Of a stretch of 64,000 nucleotides of DNA, positions 55,511 through 63,852 are shown one piece after another. The notes under the pieces are model-generated. The model was not told the origin of the DNA. It ran no database searches and worked only from the letters and a program-made list of their open reading frames with translations. The stretch covers positions 1,341,501 through 1,405,500 of the forward strand of contig NC_019689.1 in assembly GCF_000317025.1 (NCBI RefSeq), in the 5' to 3' direction. Source of the stretch: Pleurocapsa sp. PCC 7327. GTDB taxonomy: Bacteria; Cyanobacteriota; Cyanobacteriia; Cyanobacteriales; Microcystaceae. Position numbers and translations under genes: made by a program. Numbering within the stretch: position 1 is the stretch's first letter; every line of letters starts with the position of its first letter.

Positions 55511-55756
55511 TAATCGTAAATATTATTACGGTCAAAGGCTTCATCTAGAAGACTTGGGCTAGTACGTGATAGTTGAGAAGCCCATTCTCGAAAATCTTGC
55601 GCCCTCTCTTTAGATGTTGCTCTTTGCCAAAAAGGTTTTGTTTCTGTTTTCTTCATATCTTGAGCTTTTAATAAAACCACAAAATCAGCGAGTTTTTTTT
55701 AATTGCTCTTCTTTAAGGTTGTCTATTTCTTTTTTAAGAGTATCTTTTAACATCAT
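55510..55756 (-). pseudogene. Antitoxin gene split by a poly-A frameshift
   Basis: From the ATG at 55756 the minus strand reads MMLKDTLKKEIDNLKEEQL and then breaks in a long A-run (near 55692-55700). In the shifted frame it continues LADFVVLLKAQDM, KTETKPFWQRATSKERAQDF and on to YD with a TAA at 55510 that overlaps the toxin ATG. The rejoined product would be about 82 residues: coiled-coil dimerisation part plus toxin-binding tail. The 48-residue downstream part has its own ATG at 55656 and may still be made. Confidence 0.7.
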
Positions 55757-55927
55757 TCAAACTGTTTATTTAATTAGGGAAACAATCTTAATCGATAACT
55801 TGTATTAGAGTTAGTTCAACTTGTTCTTGTAGCTCTAATAATTTAGACATTACTGCGACCATCTTGCTGAAGAAGTTGGCTGGCTCTTTCAGCCATATCT
55901 ATTAGTACTTATTATTGATTGTACTCT

Positions 55928-56569
55928 TCATTGCCAGACATAAATCAAAATAAATAAAATAATCCAAATCACATCAACAAAGTGCCAAAACAAAGAAGTA
56001 GCTTCTACACCAAACTGTCCGCCTTGATAATTATTAGGAAGAAAGGAACGAATTAACATAATGGTTTGTAATAGTATTCCTGTCAAAACGTGCAACCCAT
56101 GAAAACCAGTTAATAAATAAAAAGTTCCACCAAATACACCCGAAGTAAAACCAAATTCAAGGCTACTCCATTCCACTGCTTGTCCGTAAAGGAAGTAGCT
56201 CCCCATTGCCATCGTTAACAGCCAAAATAATCGAAACCCCCACAGACTTTGGCGATGCAGAAATCGTTCGGCGATGTAGATGACAAAACTACTGGAAACT
56301 AAAACGACGGTATTGATGGCAGGTTCTTTTATTTCTAATCCTTCTGCTCCAGCAGGAAGCCAGTTAGGAGTGGTGGTTTTGTAAAGAATGTATCCAGCGA
56401 AAAAACTCAGGAAAATGATACTTTCTGAAAGCAAAAAGACAATGAAGCCAAACATACTATTGCCTGCTTCATCGTGTTCGTGTTCTGCTGCGATCGCGCG
56501 ACTCGATGGCGGGAATTCCTCTGATGCGATCGCGCTGTTGGTACTGGTGATAGCTGATTGTTCTTGCAT
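55928..56569 (-). CDS. ctaE: Cytochrome oxidase subunit III (ARTO type)
   Basis: 213 residues and about five transmembrane helices (MFGFIVFLLSESIIFLSFFAGY; VFGGTFYLLTGFHGLHVLTGILLQ with the family His; SLFWHFVDVIWIILFILIYVWQ at the end). This is the short form of subunit III without the first two helices, as common in cyanobacteria. It completes the ctaC-ctaD-ctaE set. An acidic N-terminal extension (about 35 residues) precedes the first helix. It lies 17 bp after ctaD, same operon. Confidence 0.92.
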   Translation of the reverse strand: MQEQSAITSTNSAIASEEFPPSSRAIAAEHEHDEAGNSMFGFIVFLLSESIIFLSFFAGYILYKTTTPNWLPAGAEGLEIKEPAINTVVLVSSSFVIYIAERFLHRQSLWGFRLFWLLTMAMGSYFLYGQAVEWSSLEFGFTSGVFGGTFYLLTGFHGLHVLTGILLQTIMLIRSFLPNNYQGGQFGVEATSLFWHFVDVIWIILFILIYVWQ

Positions 56570-56586
56570 TTTACTCTATTTATGAT

Positions 56587-58248
56587 TCAGTTATGTTCTG
56601 GCGCGATCGCGACTAGCGGTTCCGATTTACCATATCCATAAGGTTCTGCTACTACTACGGGAATCTTTTCAAAGTTTTCCACTGGTGGCGGCGAAGCAAC
56701 TAACCATTCCAAGCCAATTGCCCGCCAGGGATTATCTGGGGCGGGTTTGCCAGAAATCCAAGAACTAATTATATTTAACAGGAAAGGTAGAGTGGCCATC
56801 CCTAACGAAAACGCCCCAATACTAGCCAACACATTCCAGAAAGCAAATTCGGGATCGTAGGAAGCTACCCGTCTGGGCATTCCCATCAACCCGACTGGGT
56901 GCATGGGGAGAAAGTTTAAAGTAGTACCGAGGAAAGTTAACCAAAAGTGAAGCTTACCTAATCCTTCGTAGTACATTCGCCCAGTCATTTTGGGAAACCA
57001 GTGGTAAATGGCAGCATACATGCCAAAGACAACTGCACCGTAAATGACGTAGTGAAAGTGTCCGACGACAAAATAGGTATTGTTGACGTGAATATCAATG
57101 GGAACTGATGCCAGCATGATTCCGGTAATGCCCGCAAAGACGAAATTAATCATGCCTCCCAAGGCAAATAGCATCGGCGTATCGAGGCGCAGTTTCCCTC
57201 CCCAAATTGTGGCAGTCCAAGCAAACACCTTAATTCCTGTGGGAACGGAAATTAACATAGTCGAGAACATGAAAATCATCCGCATCCATCCCGGCGTGCC
57301 ACTGGCAAACATATGGTGTACCCAGACAATTCCACTCAATCCCGTAATGATTAGGGAAGAAACTGCGACTACTTTGTAACCAAATAGAGGCTTGCGGGCG
57401 TAGACTGGAAATATTTCCGAAAAAACGCCAAATATCGGCAGAATAATCACATAAACGGCGGGATGGGAATAGAACCAGAAAAAGTGCTGGAACAGAATCG
57501 GGTTGCCACCTTTTGCGGGATCGAAAAAAGCCGTTCCCAAGGTGAGATCGCACAGCAGCATGACTGCCCCGGCGGTAAGGGCAGGTAGTCCAAACAATTG
57601 AATAATCTGGGCACTCAATACCGTCCAAACAAAGATAGGCATCCGAAACCAGGTCATCCCTGGGGCGCGCATTCTAGCAATGGTAGTGACAAAATTAACT
57701 GCGCCCATAATCGAGGAAACCCCAGAAATTGCCACCGCTAAAATCCAAAGAAATTGACCGTTAAGTAACTGTCCGCTTGGATTTTGGAGGCTGACGGGGG
57801 GATACGCCCACCATCCCGATTGAGAGGGTCCACCAGGGACTAAAAAGCTTAAGATAAATAAAATGCCGACGACGGGAACCATCCAGAATGCAGCTGCATT
57901 GAGGCGAGGAAAAGCCATATCCCTTGCCCCAATCATCAGCGGAACTAGATAGTTTCCCAATCCCACCAGTGCCGGAAACGTCCAGCCAAATAACATGATC
58001 GTTCCGTGCATGGTAAATAAAGCATTATATACCGCGCGATCGAGCAAATCCGCCTCTGGGGTAATCAGTTCTCCTCGCATAATCATGGCGAAAATGCCGC
58101 CGATGAGGAAGAAAACGAAAGATGTAACCAAGTACTGTATCCCAATTACTTTGTGGTCGGTGCTAAAGCTAAAATAGCGTCGCCAATGGGGAGGTAGTTC
58201 GGGGATATGCGATCGCTGTTGTGAACTTTCCGATAAAATCTGAGTCAT
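56587..58248 (-). CDS. ctaD: Haem-copper oxidase subunit I (ARTO type)
   Basis: 553 residues, twelve helices. Low-spin haem His in FTMHGTIMLFGWTFPAL. CuB/Tyr region HFFWFYSHPAVYVIILPIFG and VHHMFASGTPGWMRM. High- and low-spin haem His in NNTYFVVGHFHYVIYG. A complete catalytic binuclear centre and K-channel are present, so it reduces O2 to water. The electron donor is discussed under ctaC, which lacks CuA. The gene starts 3 bp after ctaC ends, so they are tightly coupled. Confidence 0.95.
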   Translation of the reverse strand: MTQILSESSQQRSHIPELPPHWRRYFSFSTDHKVIGIQYLVTSFVFFLIGGIFAMIMRGELITPEADLLDRAVYNALFTMHGTIMLFGWTFPALVGLGNYLVPLMIGARDMAFPRLNAAAFWMVPVVGILFILSFLVPGGPSQSGWWAYPPVSLQNPSGQLLNGQFLWILAVAISGVSSIMGAVNFVTTIARMRAPGMTWFRMPIFVWTVLSAQIIQLFGLPALTAGAVMLLCDLTLGTAFFDPAKGGNPILFQHFFWFYSHPAVYVIILPIFGVFSEIFPVYARKPLFGYKVVAVSSLIITGLSGIVWVHHMFASGTPGWMRMIFMFSTMLISVPTGIKVFAWTATIWGGKLRLDTPMLFALGGMINFVFAGITGIMLASVPIDIHVNNTYFVVGHFHYVIYGAVVFGMYAAIYHWFPKMTGRMYYEGLGKLHFWLTFLGTTLNFLPMHPVGLMGMPRRVASYDPEFAFWNVLASIGAFSLGMATLPFLLNIISSWISGKPAPDNPWRAIGLEWLVASPPPVENFEKIPVVVAEPYGYGKSEPLVAIAPEHN

Positions 58249-58251
58249 GGA

Positions 58252-59145
58252 TTAAGGATGATAGTTAACGATGGGTGGTTCGACAGGAACGATGGTTGCC
58301 CAAGCGGATTTCTCTCTAACGGCATATTCTGCGGCAGCTTGATTGGGGGCAGGAGACGGTTTACGGTTAGCCGCTTCCGTCAGCCATTCATGGTAATTTT
58401 CGAGGGATTCAACCACGACATCTGTCTGCATTGCTGCAAAATAAGTCCCGCTATATTGAGAATCGCGCAGTCGATATTTACCGAGACGAATGGGTGTAAA
58501 CTCAAAGTCGATGGTACGTTGGGGGATCATATCTTGCTTGACTCGAAACGCCGGAATGTAAAAGCCGTGTATTACATCTTGCGATCGCAAAGCCAAACGA
58601 ACGCGACGATTGACGGGTAAGTGGAGTTCGCTGCTGGTAATATCTTTCTCTGGATAGTGAAAAACCCAAGCCCACTGTTTAGCCGTCACATCGATATTTT
58701 CAATGGGGTCGCTCATTTCATCCATTGGCGCAGCGTAGGCTGGTTCCATTTCCATCGGCATATGCAGGTGGGCAATTTCCATCGGACCTTTAATTGCCAT
58801 CTTTTCATAGGTTTGATAGCTGTAGGTAGCAATCCAAAATACCAGTAGCAAAGGAATTGCTGTCCAAACTACTTCTAGGGTGACATTGCCTTCAATGGGC
58901 GGTCCATCGCTGATATCGTATCTCCCTGCCCGATAAAAGATAACGGAATAAATTACTACTCCCGTAACGCCAAGAAAGATAAATGCGCCCAGGGTCACCA
59001 AAAAACTAAACAAATTATCTACCAGTTGAGATTCGGCAGACGCTTGAGGAGGAAGCCAAGAGTATGACTGCCGTCCGATCCACAGACTGACAGCGGTTAA
59101 AATAAGGGCGATCGCTATCAGCGTCAAAATTCTTCTCAGTTTCAC
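58252..59145 (-). CDS. ctaC: Oxidase subunit II lacking the CuA site (ARTO)
   Basis: 297 residues: signal/anchor helix, second helix (LFSFLVTLGAFIFLGVTGVVI), conserved TLEVVWTAIPLLLVFWIA and periplasmic cupredoxin domain (AKQWAWVFHYP). The CuA loop, normally C-x3-C-x3-H-x2-M, reads DSQYSGTYFAAM at 228-239. Both Cys and the loop His are replaced (Asp228, Ser232, Phe236); only His193 and Met239 remain. CuA-less subunit II defines cyanobacterial ARTO, thought to accept electrons from quinol rather than cytochrome c. A Met-rich linker (HLHMPMEMEP, MDEM) sits before the domain. Confidence 0.93.
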   Translation of the reverse strand: MKLRRILTLIAIALILTAVSLWIGRQSYSWLPPQASAESQLVDNLFSFLVTLGAFIFLGVTGVVIYSVIFYRAGRYDISDGPPIEGNVTLEVVWTAIPLLLVFWIATYSYQTYEKMAIKGPMEIAHLHMPMEMEPAYAAPMDEMSDPIENIDVTAKQWAWVFHYPEKDITSSELHLPVNRRVRLALRSQDVIHGFYIPAFRVKQDMIPQRTIDFEFTPIRLGKYRLRDSQYSGTYFAAMQTDVVVESLENYHEWLTEAANRKPSPAPNQAAAEYAVREKSAWATIVPVEPPIVNYHP

Positions 59146-59154
59146 GACAAAACC

Positions 59155-59730
59155 TCACTTGAGTAACAAATTGGGGTCTTGTCCCATTCGCAACAAATTA
59201 CCCGCCGTATTATGAACGCCAAACTCGGCAGCTAATTGCGCTCCCAATGTACCATGAAGGTACATCACAAACATAATGACCAATCCTACTAGCAAATAGC
59301 TCCACTGCACTTGTTGGCTAGTATCGCTGCGCCAAAGATAACGTTGAAAGCCTCGCCAGACAGTCATGCCTGCGATCGCTGCTAATAAGATAACCCCTCC
59401 AACCCCGTGCCAGAGCATGGTTTCCATGGCATCCAAACCCCAAGCACTCTCGATCTCCGTCGGCGGATCTGCCAGCATGATTTCATAAAACCCGGCTGCT
59501 ACGGTAAAAAAGGTCACGATCGCCGAAGCTAGCATATTGTACCAACCCACATCAAAGAAATTGAAACGAGTCGCAGGAATCGCCAGATACTTGAAAATGG
59601 GTTTTTCAAAGGGAAACAGCACCCCGACAATATCGAAGGCAATGCCAATGATGAACAGTCCTAGAGTTAGATGTACTAAATTCGGATGAATGGGAATAGG
59701 GTAGGGCAGTCCGTTTGCACCTAAACTCAT
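59155..59730 (-). CDS. DUF2231-type integral membrane protein, ARTO operon
   Basis: 191 residues from the ATG at 59730, which overlaps the stop of the upstream gene (TAATG); a longer frame to 59907 would run inside that gene. Four hydrophobic segments; the first begins HPNLVHLTLGLFIIGIAFDI, the DUF2231 HP..VHF-like motif. His residues in HPNLVHL and LWHGVGGVILL could hold haem. It lies 10 bp before ctaC. Predicted role: membrane partner, possibly a quinol- or haem-linked module, of the oxidase. Confidence 0.82.
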   Translation of the reverse strand: MSLGANGLPYPIPIHPNLVHLTLGLFIIGIAFDIVGVLFPFEKPIFKYLAIPATRFNFFDVGWYNMLASAIVTFFTVAAGFYEIMLADPPTEIESAWGLDAMETMLWHGVGGVILLAAIAGMTVWRGFQRYLWRSDTSQQVQWSYLLVGLVIMFVMYLHGTLGAQLAAEFGVHNTAGNLLRMGQDPNLLLK

Positions 59731-60230
59731 TACAAAATTCCCTCCTTGACAGCTTCTACCACTGGGACTGTATGCAACCCATATACCCAGACCAGTTCGT
59801 CGCCGAGATATACTTGGAATAACACCAGACAGGTTAAGAAAAAACCCGTCCCCAGATAAGCAATTGGGATAGTTTTCCGATCGCGCAACCGAATTACATA
59901 TCGCCAACCCGTAATTGCCGCTAGAATTCCCGAAAGCGACCAGCCAATCAGGGTATGTAAATTTAGCACTGGTTCGACGGCATTGTAAGCTAGTGCCAGT
60001 CCCGCTTCAATTTGACCGAAGATAATGGCAATAAAGATGGAAATTGTCGCAAAAAACATATTCCACCAACTCACCTCGTACAGCTTTTCGTTACGGGTGA
60101 AATAGCCAAGGACATCGCAGAAGAAAGCAAACAACACCATTGCAATGACAAAATGAACCACAATGGGATGAATGGTGTCGGCATAGGGTAAATTGTGGTC
60201 GTTAAGGGGTGGCAAAAGATTCTCAAACAT
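59730..60230 (-). CDS. DUF2231-type integral membrane protein, first gene of the ARTO operon
   Basis: 166 residues. IHPIVVHFVIAMVLFAFFCD (about 20-39) is the DUF2231 signature, with three more helices (SIFIAIIFGQIEAGLAL, HTLIGWSLSGILAAITGW, LGTGFFLTCLVLFQVYLG). It is a paralogue of the next gene. All five genes to ctaE are spaced by -1 to 17 bp, so they form one operon of DUF2231-DUF2231-ctaC-ctaD-ctaE. His residues spaced on different helices could bind haem b. Function inferred only from context. Confidence 0.84.
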   Translation of the reverse strand: MFENLLPPLNDHNLPYADTIHPIVVHFVIAMVLFAFFCDVLGYFTRNEKLYEVSWWNMFFATISIFIAIIFGQIEAGLALAYNAVEPVLNLHTLIGWSLSGILAAITGWRYVIRLRDRKTIPIAYLGTGFFLTCLVLFQVYLGDELVWVYGLHTVPVVEAVKEGIL

Positions 60231-60425
60231 AGTATTTTCCTACACAAATTACCCAAGGGTTTTAACAAAATAGAAGCTTTTCTTTCGATCTCAAGATATA
60301 AATTGAGGAAGTTTACTTCTGTATGATAATCAACAAAAAAAAATTGAGGTAGCAGATTTTCAGATTTATTTAATTTATTGGCAAAATTTTGACATTTGAC
60401 AAATTTGTTAATCTAGTTGTAAAAG

Positions 60426-60752
60426 CTAGCGATCGCCAGAGGTTTCTTGTTTCGAAGCGGTTAACTGTCGGAACCAGTCTGTCCTACTCAGATTTTGCCA
60501 GACCATGACGCAGCCAGTAATTAGCATCCACAATAGTCCCAAACCGTTAAGCAAAACATAGATCGGCTCTAGTGTAGCTCCTAAATATTCCCCTTCGTGA
60601 ATCGACATCAGGATGTGAACCCGATCTCTGGAAAGTCCAAACCAACTTCTTCCCAATCGATAGGCTACTCCAGTGAATACTGTAATCGTCAGAGGTAACA
60701 GGACAATTGGTGCAACAGTGCGGTGGAGTCGGCGAAATTGACGAATGTCCAT
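60426..60752 (-). CDS. PepSY-associated TM-helix membrane protein
   Basis: 108 residues, two helices (TVAPIVLLPLTITVFTGVAYRLG and IYVLLNGLGLLWMLITGCVMVW) with IRQFRRLHRT before the first. His residues (LHRT, VHILMSIHEGEY) sit near the membrane surface. It resembles the PepSY-associated TM family found with respiratory or iron-reduction genes. It lies 195 bp upstream of the ARTO operon, same strand; functional link is likely but not proven. Confidence 0.72.
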   Translation of the reverse strand: MDIRQFRRLHRTVAPIVLLPLTITVFTGVAYRLGRSWFGLSRDRVHILMSIHEGEYLGATLEPIYVLLNGLGLLWMLITGCVMVWQNLSRTDWFRQLTASKQETSGDR

Positions 60753-61290
60753 TAAATGGTGAGGGTAGCACTAATGTAAACACAAACGATTAAAGTCATT
60801 AGTAACAAGATCCAAAATAGCTGCTTTTGAGTCACTGTTTTTTGAGCGTTTCTAGATACGCGATCGATTGTAATATTGGTAAGGTTAAAGCTTCATTAAG
60901 TCGGATAATGCCAGTCAAAAATATCGAATTTTTCTGGTTAAAAAATTAATTTCAAAGTTGCTCATTCATTCTTAATAAATTTAACCGTTTTTTAAGATAC
61001 GAATGCTATGTAACTAAGAAATTTCTAATAAAACACATAACCTCTATTAAAGCTTTTGTCAAAAGACACTATGTCGAACTTAGAGCTTGTTTCTAAATGA
61101 CTTCCCACAATTAAAGCAATTAATTTGATGTTGATAATTTGCACTTACTCAATGGCGATCGCACTCCATCTTGCTGCAAAAAACGCGATCGCTCATCTCA
61201 TCGAGAACTAACAATGATTTTGCAGTTTGTTGCGTTGGGTAACGGAGATCGCCCGCGATTGTCCGAGAGTGGTAAAATCAATCAATAAAT
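60753..61290. other. Spacer of about 540 bp with no gene seen
   Basis: AT-rich spacer. I find no ORF that looks translated and no clear hairpin except HIP1 octamers (GCGATCGC-type) near 61155-61200. The end merges into the truncated riboswitch at 61291. Confidence 0.5.
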
Positions 61291-61402
61291 TGAGCTGGTT
61301 CTGGCGGGGAGCAGCCGCTAGAGGAAACGGGGAAAGTTTGGTGTAAATCCAACGCTGTCCCGCAACTGTGATTCGATTGTAGGTTGGTGACTACCTATTG
61401 AG
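61291..61402 (+). ncRNA. Cobalamin riboswitch truncated by an insertion sequence
   Basis: Plus-strand text GGGGAAAGTTTGGTGTAAAT, CCAACGCTGTCCCGCAACTG and TGATTCG is a cobalamin aptamer core. It is followed by the variable stem TAGGT / ACCTA (61379-61397) and TTGAG, after which the B12 box should come. Instead the ISKra4-like element begins at 61403. Nothing like a B12 box follows its far end. The switch is therefore incomplete and cut from its gene. Confidence 0.85.
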
Positions 61403-61483
61403 GGGTGAGCGAAAAAAGGTGTGGGAGGAGAGGAAGTAGTTAGCGTATTATTTACGATAACAAAGTCCGAATTAAACTGAAAA

Positions 61484-61873
61484 TTAGTCACGAGTTCTGC
61501 TGGCTTCTTCTAATAAATCTTCTCGACCCAATTCCAATGTATGTCGTACTTGTTCTAGAGCAGAAATTTGAGTACGATTACGATACATTTCTACCGCTTC
61601 TAAAAAAGCGGGACTACCTGCTTTGCCAATATATTTGTAACGAGAATAATTACCTTTTTTCGTAACGAATATTGGTTGGGGAGATTGCCATTTGTAATAC
61701 CAATAAGCTCCACCCTTTCCTTTAGCACGAAAACGAATAAGGGAGCAAGTTGGGGGTGCCACTGGGGAGTTTGCTTGAATCTTCTCAATCTCTATTGAGA
61801 TTTCATCAATTAAAGCTTGTACTTGTGCGATTCTGTTGGCTAAATCTAATTGCTGTTGTTGAGTTTTGACCAC
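61484..61873 (-). CDS. Accessory ORF of the ISKra4-like element
   Basis: 129 residues. An N-terminal coiled coil (LANRIAQVQALIDEISIEIEKIQ, about 10-32) is followed by a basic/aromatic middle (AKGKGGAYWYYKWQ, GNYSRYKYIGKAGS) and a helical tail ending ELGREDLLEEASRTRD. It sits 40 bp downstream of the transposase in the same IS. Some cyanobacterial ISKra4 relatives carry a second ORF of this look; its role in transposition is unknown to me. Confidence 0.75.
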   Translation of the reverse strand: MVKTQQQQLDLANRIAQVQALIDEISIEIEKIQANSPVAPPTCSLIRFRAKGKGGAYWYYKWQSPQPIFVTKKGNYSRYKYIGKAGSPAFLEAVEMYRNRTQISALEQVRHTLELGREDLLEEASRTRD

Positions 61874-61913
61874 TTTTGAAGTAAAAGAGACAAAAGTTAT
61901 GCCGAAAATTACG

Positions 61914-63203
61914 CTAACTTGTTAAAAACATTCTACTCTCTCGCGACCAAAAATTTAACCAACGGTTTGAATTACTTAAATAAGCTGCCCTCAAAGCCAT
62001 AACTCCTTCTGCTCCAAAAGCTGACCAGTGCATTCCTGCTTGTTTTAATCTTTGAGTAACTACACGACGATTGGAACTTTCAACTACACCTGAACCAATC
62101 ATTAACCCGGCTTTTAAATAGGATTGATAATCAATTCGACTTTGATTATTAGTTAAATAACGCTCTAGGTCAGTAATCGCTTCGATTAAATCTTTCTTGT
62201 TTCTTTTTAATTTATGAGAATTGTGAATAACAGTTTGCCACTGAGATTTTTTCAGCAATTGCTGTTGAATTTTCACCCAATCTTTTTGTTGTTGTTCCCC
62301 TTTTGGATAAGCTGCTTTAGCTACTGCCCAAACATATTCTGAGAGATGAAAAAAATCGAGAATTTCTATTGAACCAGGAAATTGTTCCTGTGCCATTGAC
62401 CAAATCCAATGTGCGCCATCACCAATAACTACTGTATTTGTAGCTTTTTGACCTGCTAGTTGATTATATAATTGGAATACTCTATTCTTAAATTCCTTAC
62501 GTGATTTTAAAGTTGCGACATATTCTCTTCGACGTATTTTCCCTCTTTTACCCTTAATTTTTTGATGGTCTTTACTCCAAAAAATTACACCGACTTTGGC
62601 TTCTTTATAGCCCTGTTTTTGATTAAGGGGAGTCATGACTCCATCAACTCCCACATATAATAAATCTGATTTAGATGAATCTGAATTTGTAGATTCAGGC
62701 GCTCTACTAGGCATTTGTTGATGGTCGAAACTAAATTCTTGTGATTGTAGAATATTTCCTGTCTTTTCAACTTGATTGGCAAGGGTTTTTTCCGTTAATT
62801 CAAGATGAGTCCATCTTGGAAAAAGTTGATGAGAATTGGGGAATTCACTACTAATCCCCAAGGCACAAGCTAATTCTAAAACCATTGGCAACCATTTATC
62901 TTTTGGCAATCCCAACTCTTCATCAACTTTTACTTTCAAACCATCAGATGTTTGATAAACTCTGCGCTTAATACTTATTTCACCTAATGGTGTATAGTAG
63001 CTTTTCGACCAGATGGTTCTCGGAGTAGAGTATAACCGTTCTTTTTCTTCAATACGCGCTTGTACTAATTGTTGTTGCACAAAATTTCCCAATTTTAGCC
63101 AGATATCATGAAATTCACTGACAAACTCGGATAAATTATTCCAGTCTGGTAATGAATTGAGTGTTTCATTAATTTGGGACAGAATTGACTGGAAGTTATT
63201 CAT
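61914..63203 (-). CDS. ISKra4-family DDE transposase
   Basis: 429 residues. DDE residues: Asp in LYVGVDGVMTPLNQ, Asp in VVIGDGAHWIWSMAQ, Glu in GSGVVESSNRRVVTQRLKQ. A GEISIKRRVYQTSDG-type N-terminal region precedes. DFFHLSEYVWAVAKA and GMHWSAFGAEGVMALRAAYL are family blocks. Full length and no in-frame stop, so it is probably functional. Within inverted repeats at 61403 and 63294. Confidence 0.9.
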   Translation of the reverse strand: MNNFQSILSQINETLNSLPDWNNLSEFVSEFHDIWLKLGNFVQQQLVQARIEEKERLYSTPRTIWSKSYYTPLGEISIKRRVYQTSDGLKVKVDEELGLPKDKWLPMVLELACALGISSEFPNSHQLFPRWTHLELTEKTLANQVEKTGNILQSQEFSFDHQQMPSRAPESTNSDSSKSDLLYVGVDGVMTPLNQKQGYKEAKVGVIFWSKDHQKIKGKRGKIRRREYVATLKSRKEFKNRVFQLYNQLAGQKATNTVVIGDGAHWIWSMAQEQFPGSIEILDFFHLSEYVWAVAKAAYPKGEQQQKDWVKIQQQLLKKSQWQTVIHNSHKLKRNKKDLIEAITDLERYLTNNQSRIDYQSYLKAGLMIGSGVVESSNRRVVTQRLKQAGMHWSAFGAEGVMALRAAYLSNSNRWLNFWSRESRMFLTS

Positions 63204-63309
63204 TTTTCGTTTTAAAGAGTCGAAGGTCTTACTTATGTTATCGTAAAATAAACGCTAACCAACTCCCCTTCCCCACATCTTTTTTCGCTCACCCTTTGTT
63301 AGGTTATAT

Positions 63310-63545
63310 TTACTCATTATATTTGTACACAGGAGTCTCAATAACACGATCTGGTTCTTTCCCATTCGCAATGAGCTGCTGTAAGTTTTTCACAGTGGAA
63401 GGAGAAAAAAGCGCTCCCCAGTCTCCTCATTTACACGAGCAGGAACGTTCTCGACTATGTAGAACTTGCCATTGAGTTGTAGCGTATAAGTTACTCTATC
63501 ATCAACCAGGAATTCTTCTAGGAATTCTTCACCCTTACTCGTCAT
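63310..63545 (-). pseudogene. YgiT-like antitoxin gene with a frameshift
   Basis: From the ATG at 63545 the minus strand reads GEEFLEEFLVDDRVTYTL, then FYIVENVPARVNEETGERFF and stops at 63390. Adding one T to the run near 63406-63411 restores SPSTVKNLQQLIANGKEPDR and an end at 63310. VPARV..ETGERFFSPSTVKNLQQLI is the C-terminal part of YgiT/MqsA-like antitoxins; the usual Cys of the zinc finger are not visible. It begins 11 bp inside the toxin gene. The IS end is 16 bp past its restored stop. Confidence 0.65.
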
Positions 63546-63852
63546 TTCTATGACTTCTCCTCATTGTAAAGTTGTTATCCCATCGTTCAGGGTTAGGTTC
63601 GTACACCGCAATAATTTTAATAAGAGGTCGAGTATAACAGCTAAACTTGATATGAATTGGGCGTTGAGCTTGTGTCAAGCCAAAAATAAGATAACTTGGA
63701 TTATGCTTATCATTGGAATAGTCTCTAATTAGCTGTCCATTAGCAACTACCTCTTTAATTTCATTGATTTGAATCTGATGCGTTATGAACTGCTCCACAG
63801 CATGATTGGAAAACTCAAATTTATTGCTAGTAACCTTTCGGCGAATTTCCAT
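63535..63852 (-). CDS. DUF4258 family protein (putative toxin)
   Basis: 105 residues. FSNHAVEQFITHQIQINEIKEV (about 14-35) followed by a conserved GLTQAQRPIHIKF strand and LIKIIAVYEPNPERWDNNF tail give the DUF4258 pattern, whose H...R/Q..... start resembles RelE-like folds. It is often paired with a YgiT-type antitoxin, as here, with the toxin gene first. Whether it is toxic is inferred. Confidence 0.8.
   Translation of the reverse strand: MEIRRKVTSNKFEFSNHAVEQFITHQIQINEIKEVVANGQLIRDYSNDKHNPSYLIFGLTQAQRPIHIKFSCYTRPLIKIIAVYEPNPERWDNNFTMRRSHRNDE

Larger units (their letters stand above)
61403..63294 (-). mobile_element. Complete ISKra4-like insertion sequence, 1892 bp
   Basis: Bounded by imperfect terminal inverted repeats of about 57 bp: GGGTGAGCGAAAAAAG at 61403 matches the reverse complement ending at 63294, and the match continues inward to ACGATAACA. 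Two minus-strand ORFs: transposase (61914-63203) and an accessory ORF (61484-61873). I see no unambiguous target duplication (CTATTGAG left, TTTGTTAG right). All parts appear intact, so it may be active. Confidence 0.88.

Noticed and set aside
55770-55925. Very short frames (about 17-20 codons) upstream of the ctaE stop region
   Set aside because: Too short, with no ribosome sites or recognisable motif; may be debris of another antitoxin but not supportable.
58252-59145. Standard aa3 cytochrome c oxidase label
   Set aside because: The CuA ligands are missing from subunit II, so an ARTO-type enzyme is the better call.
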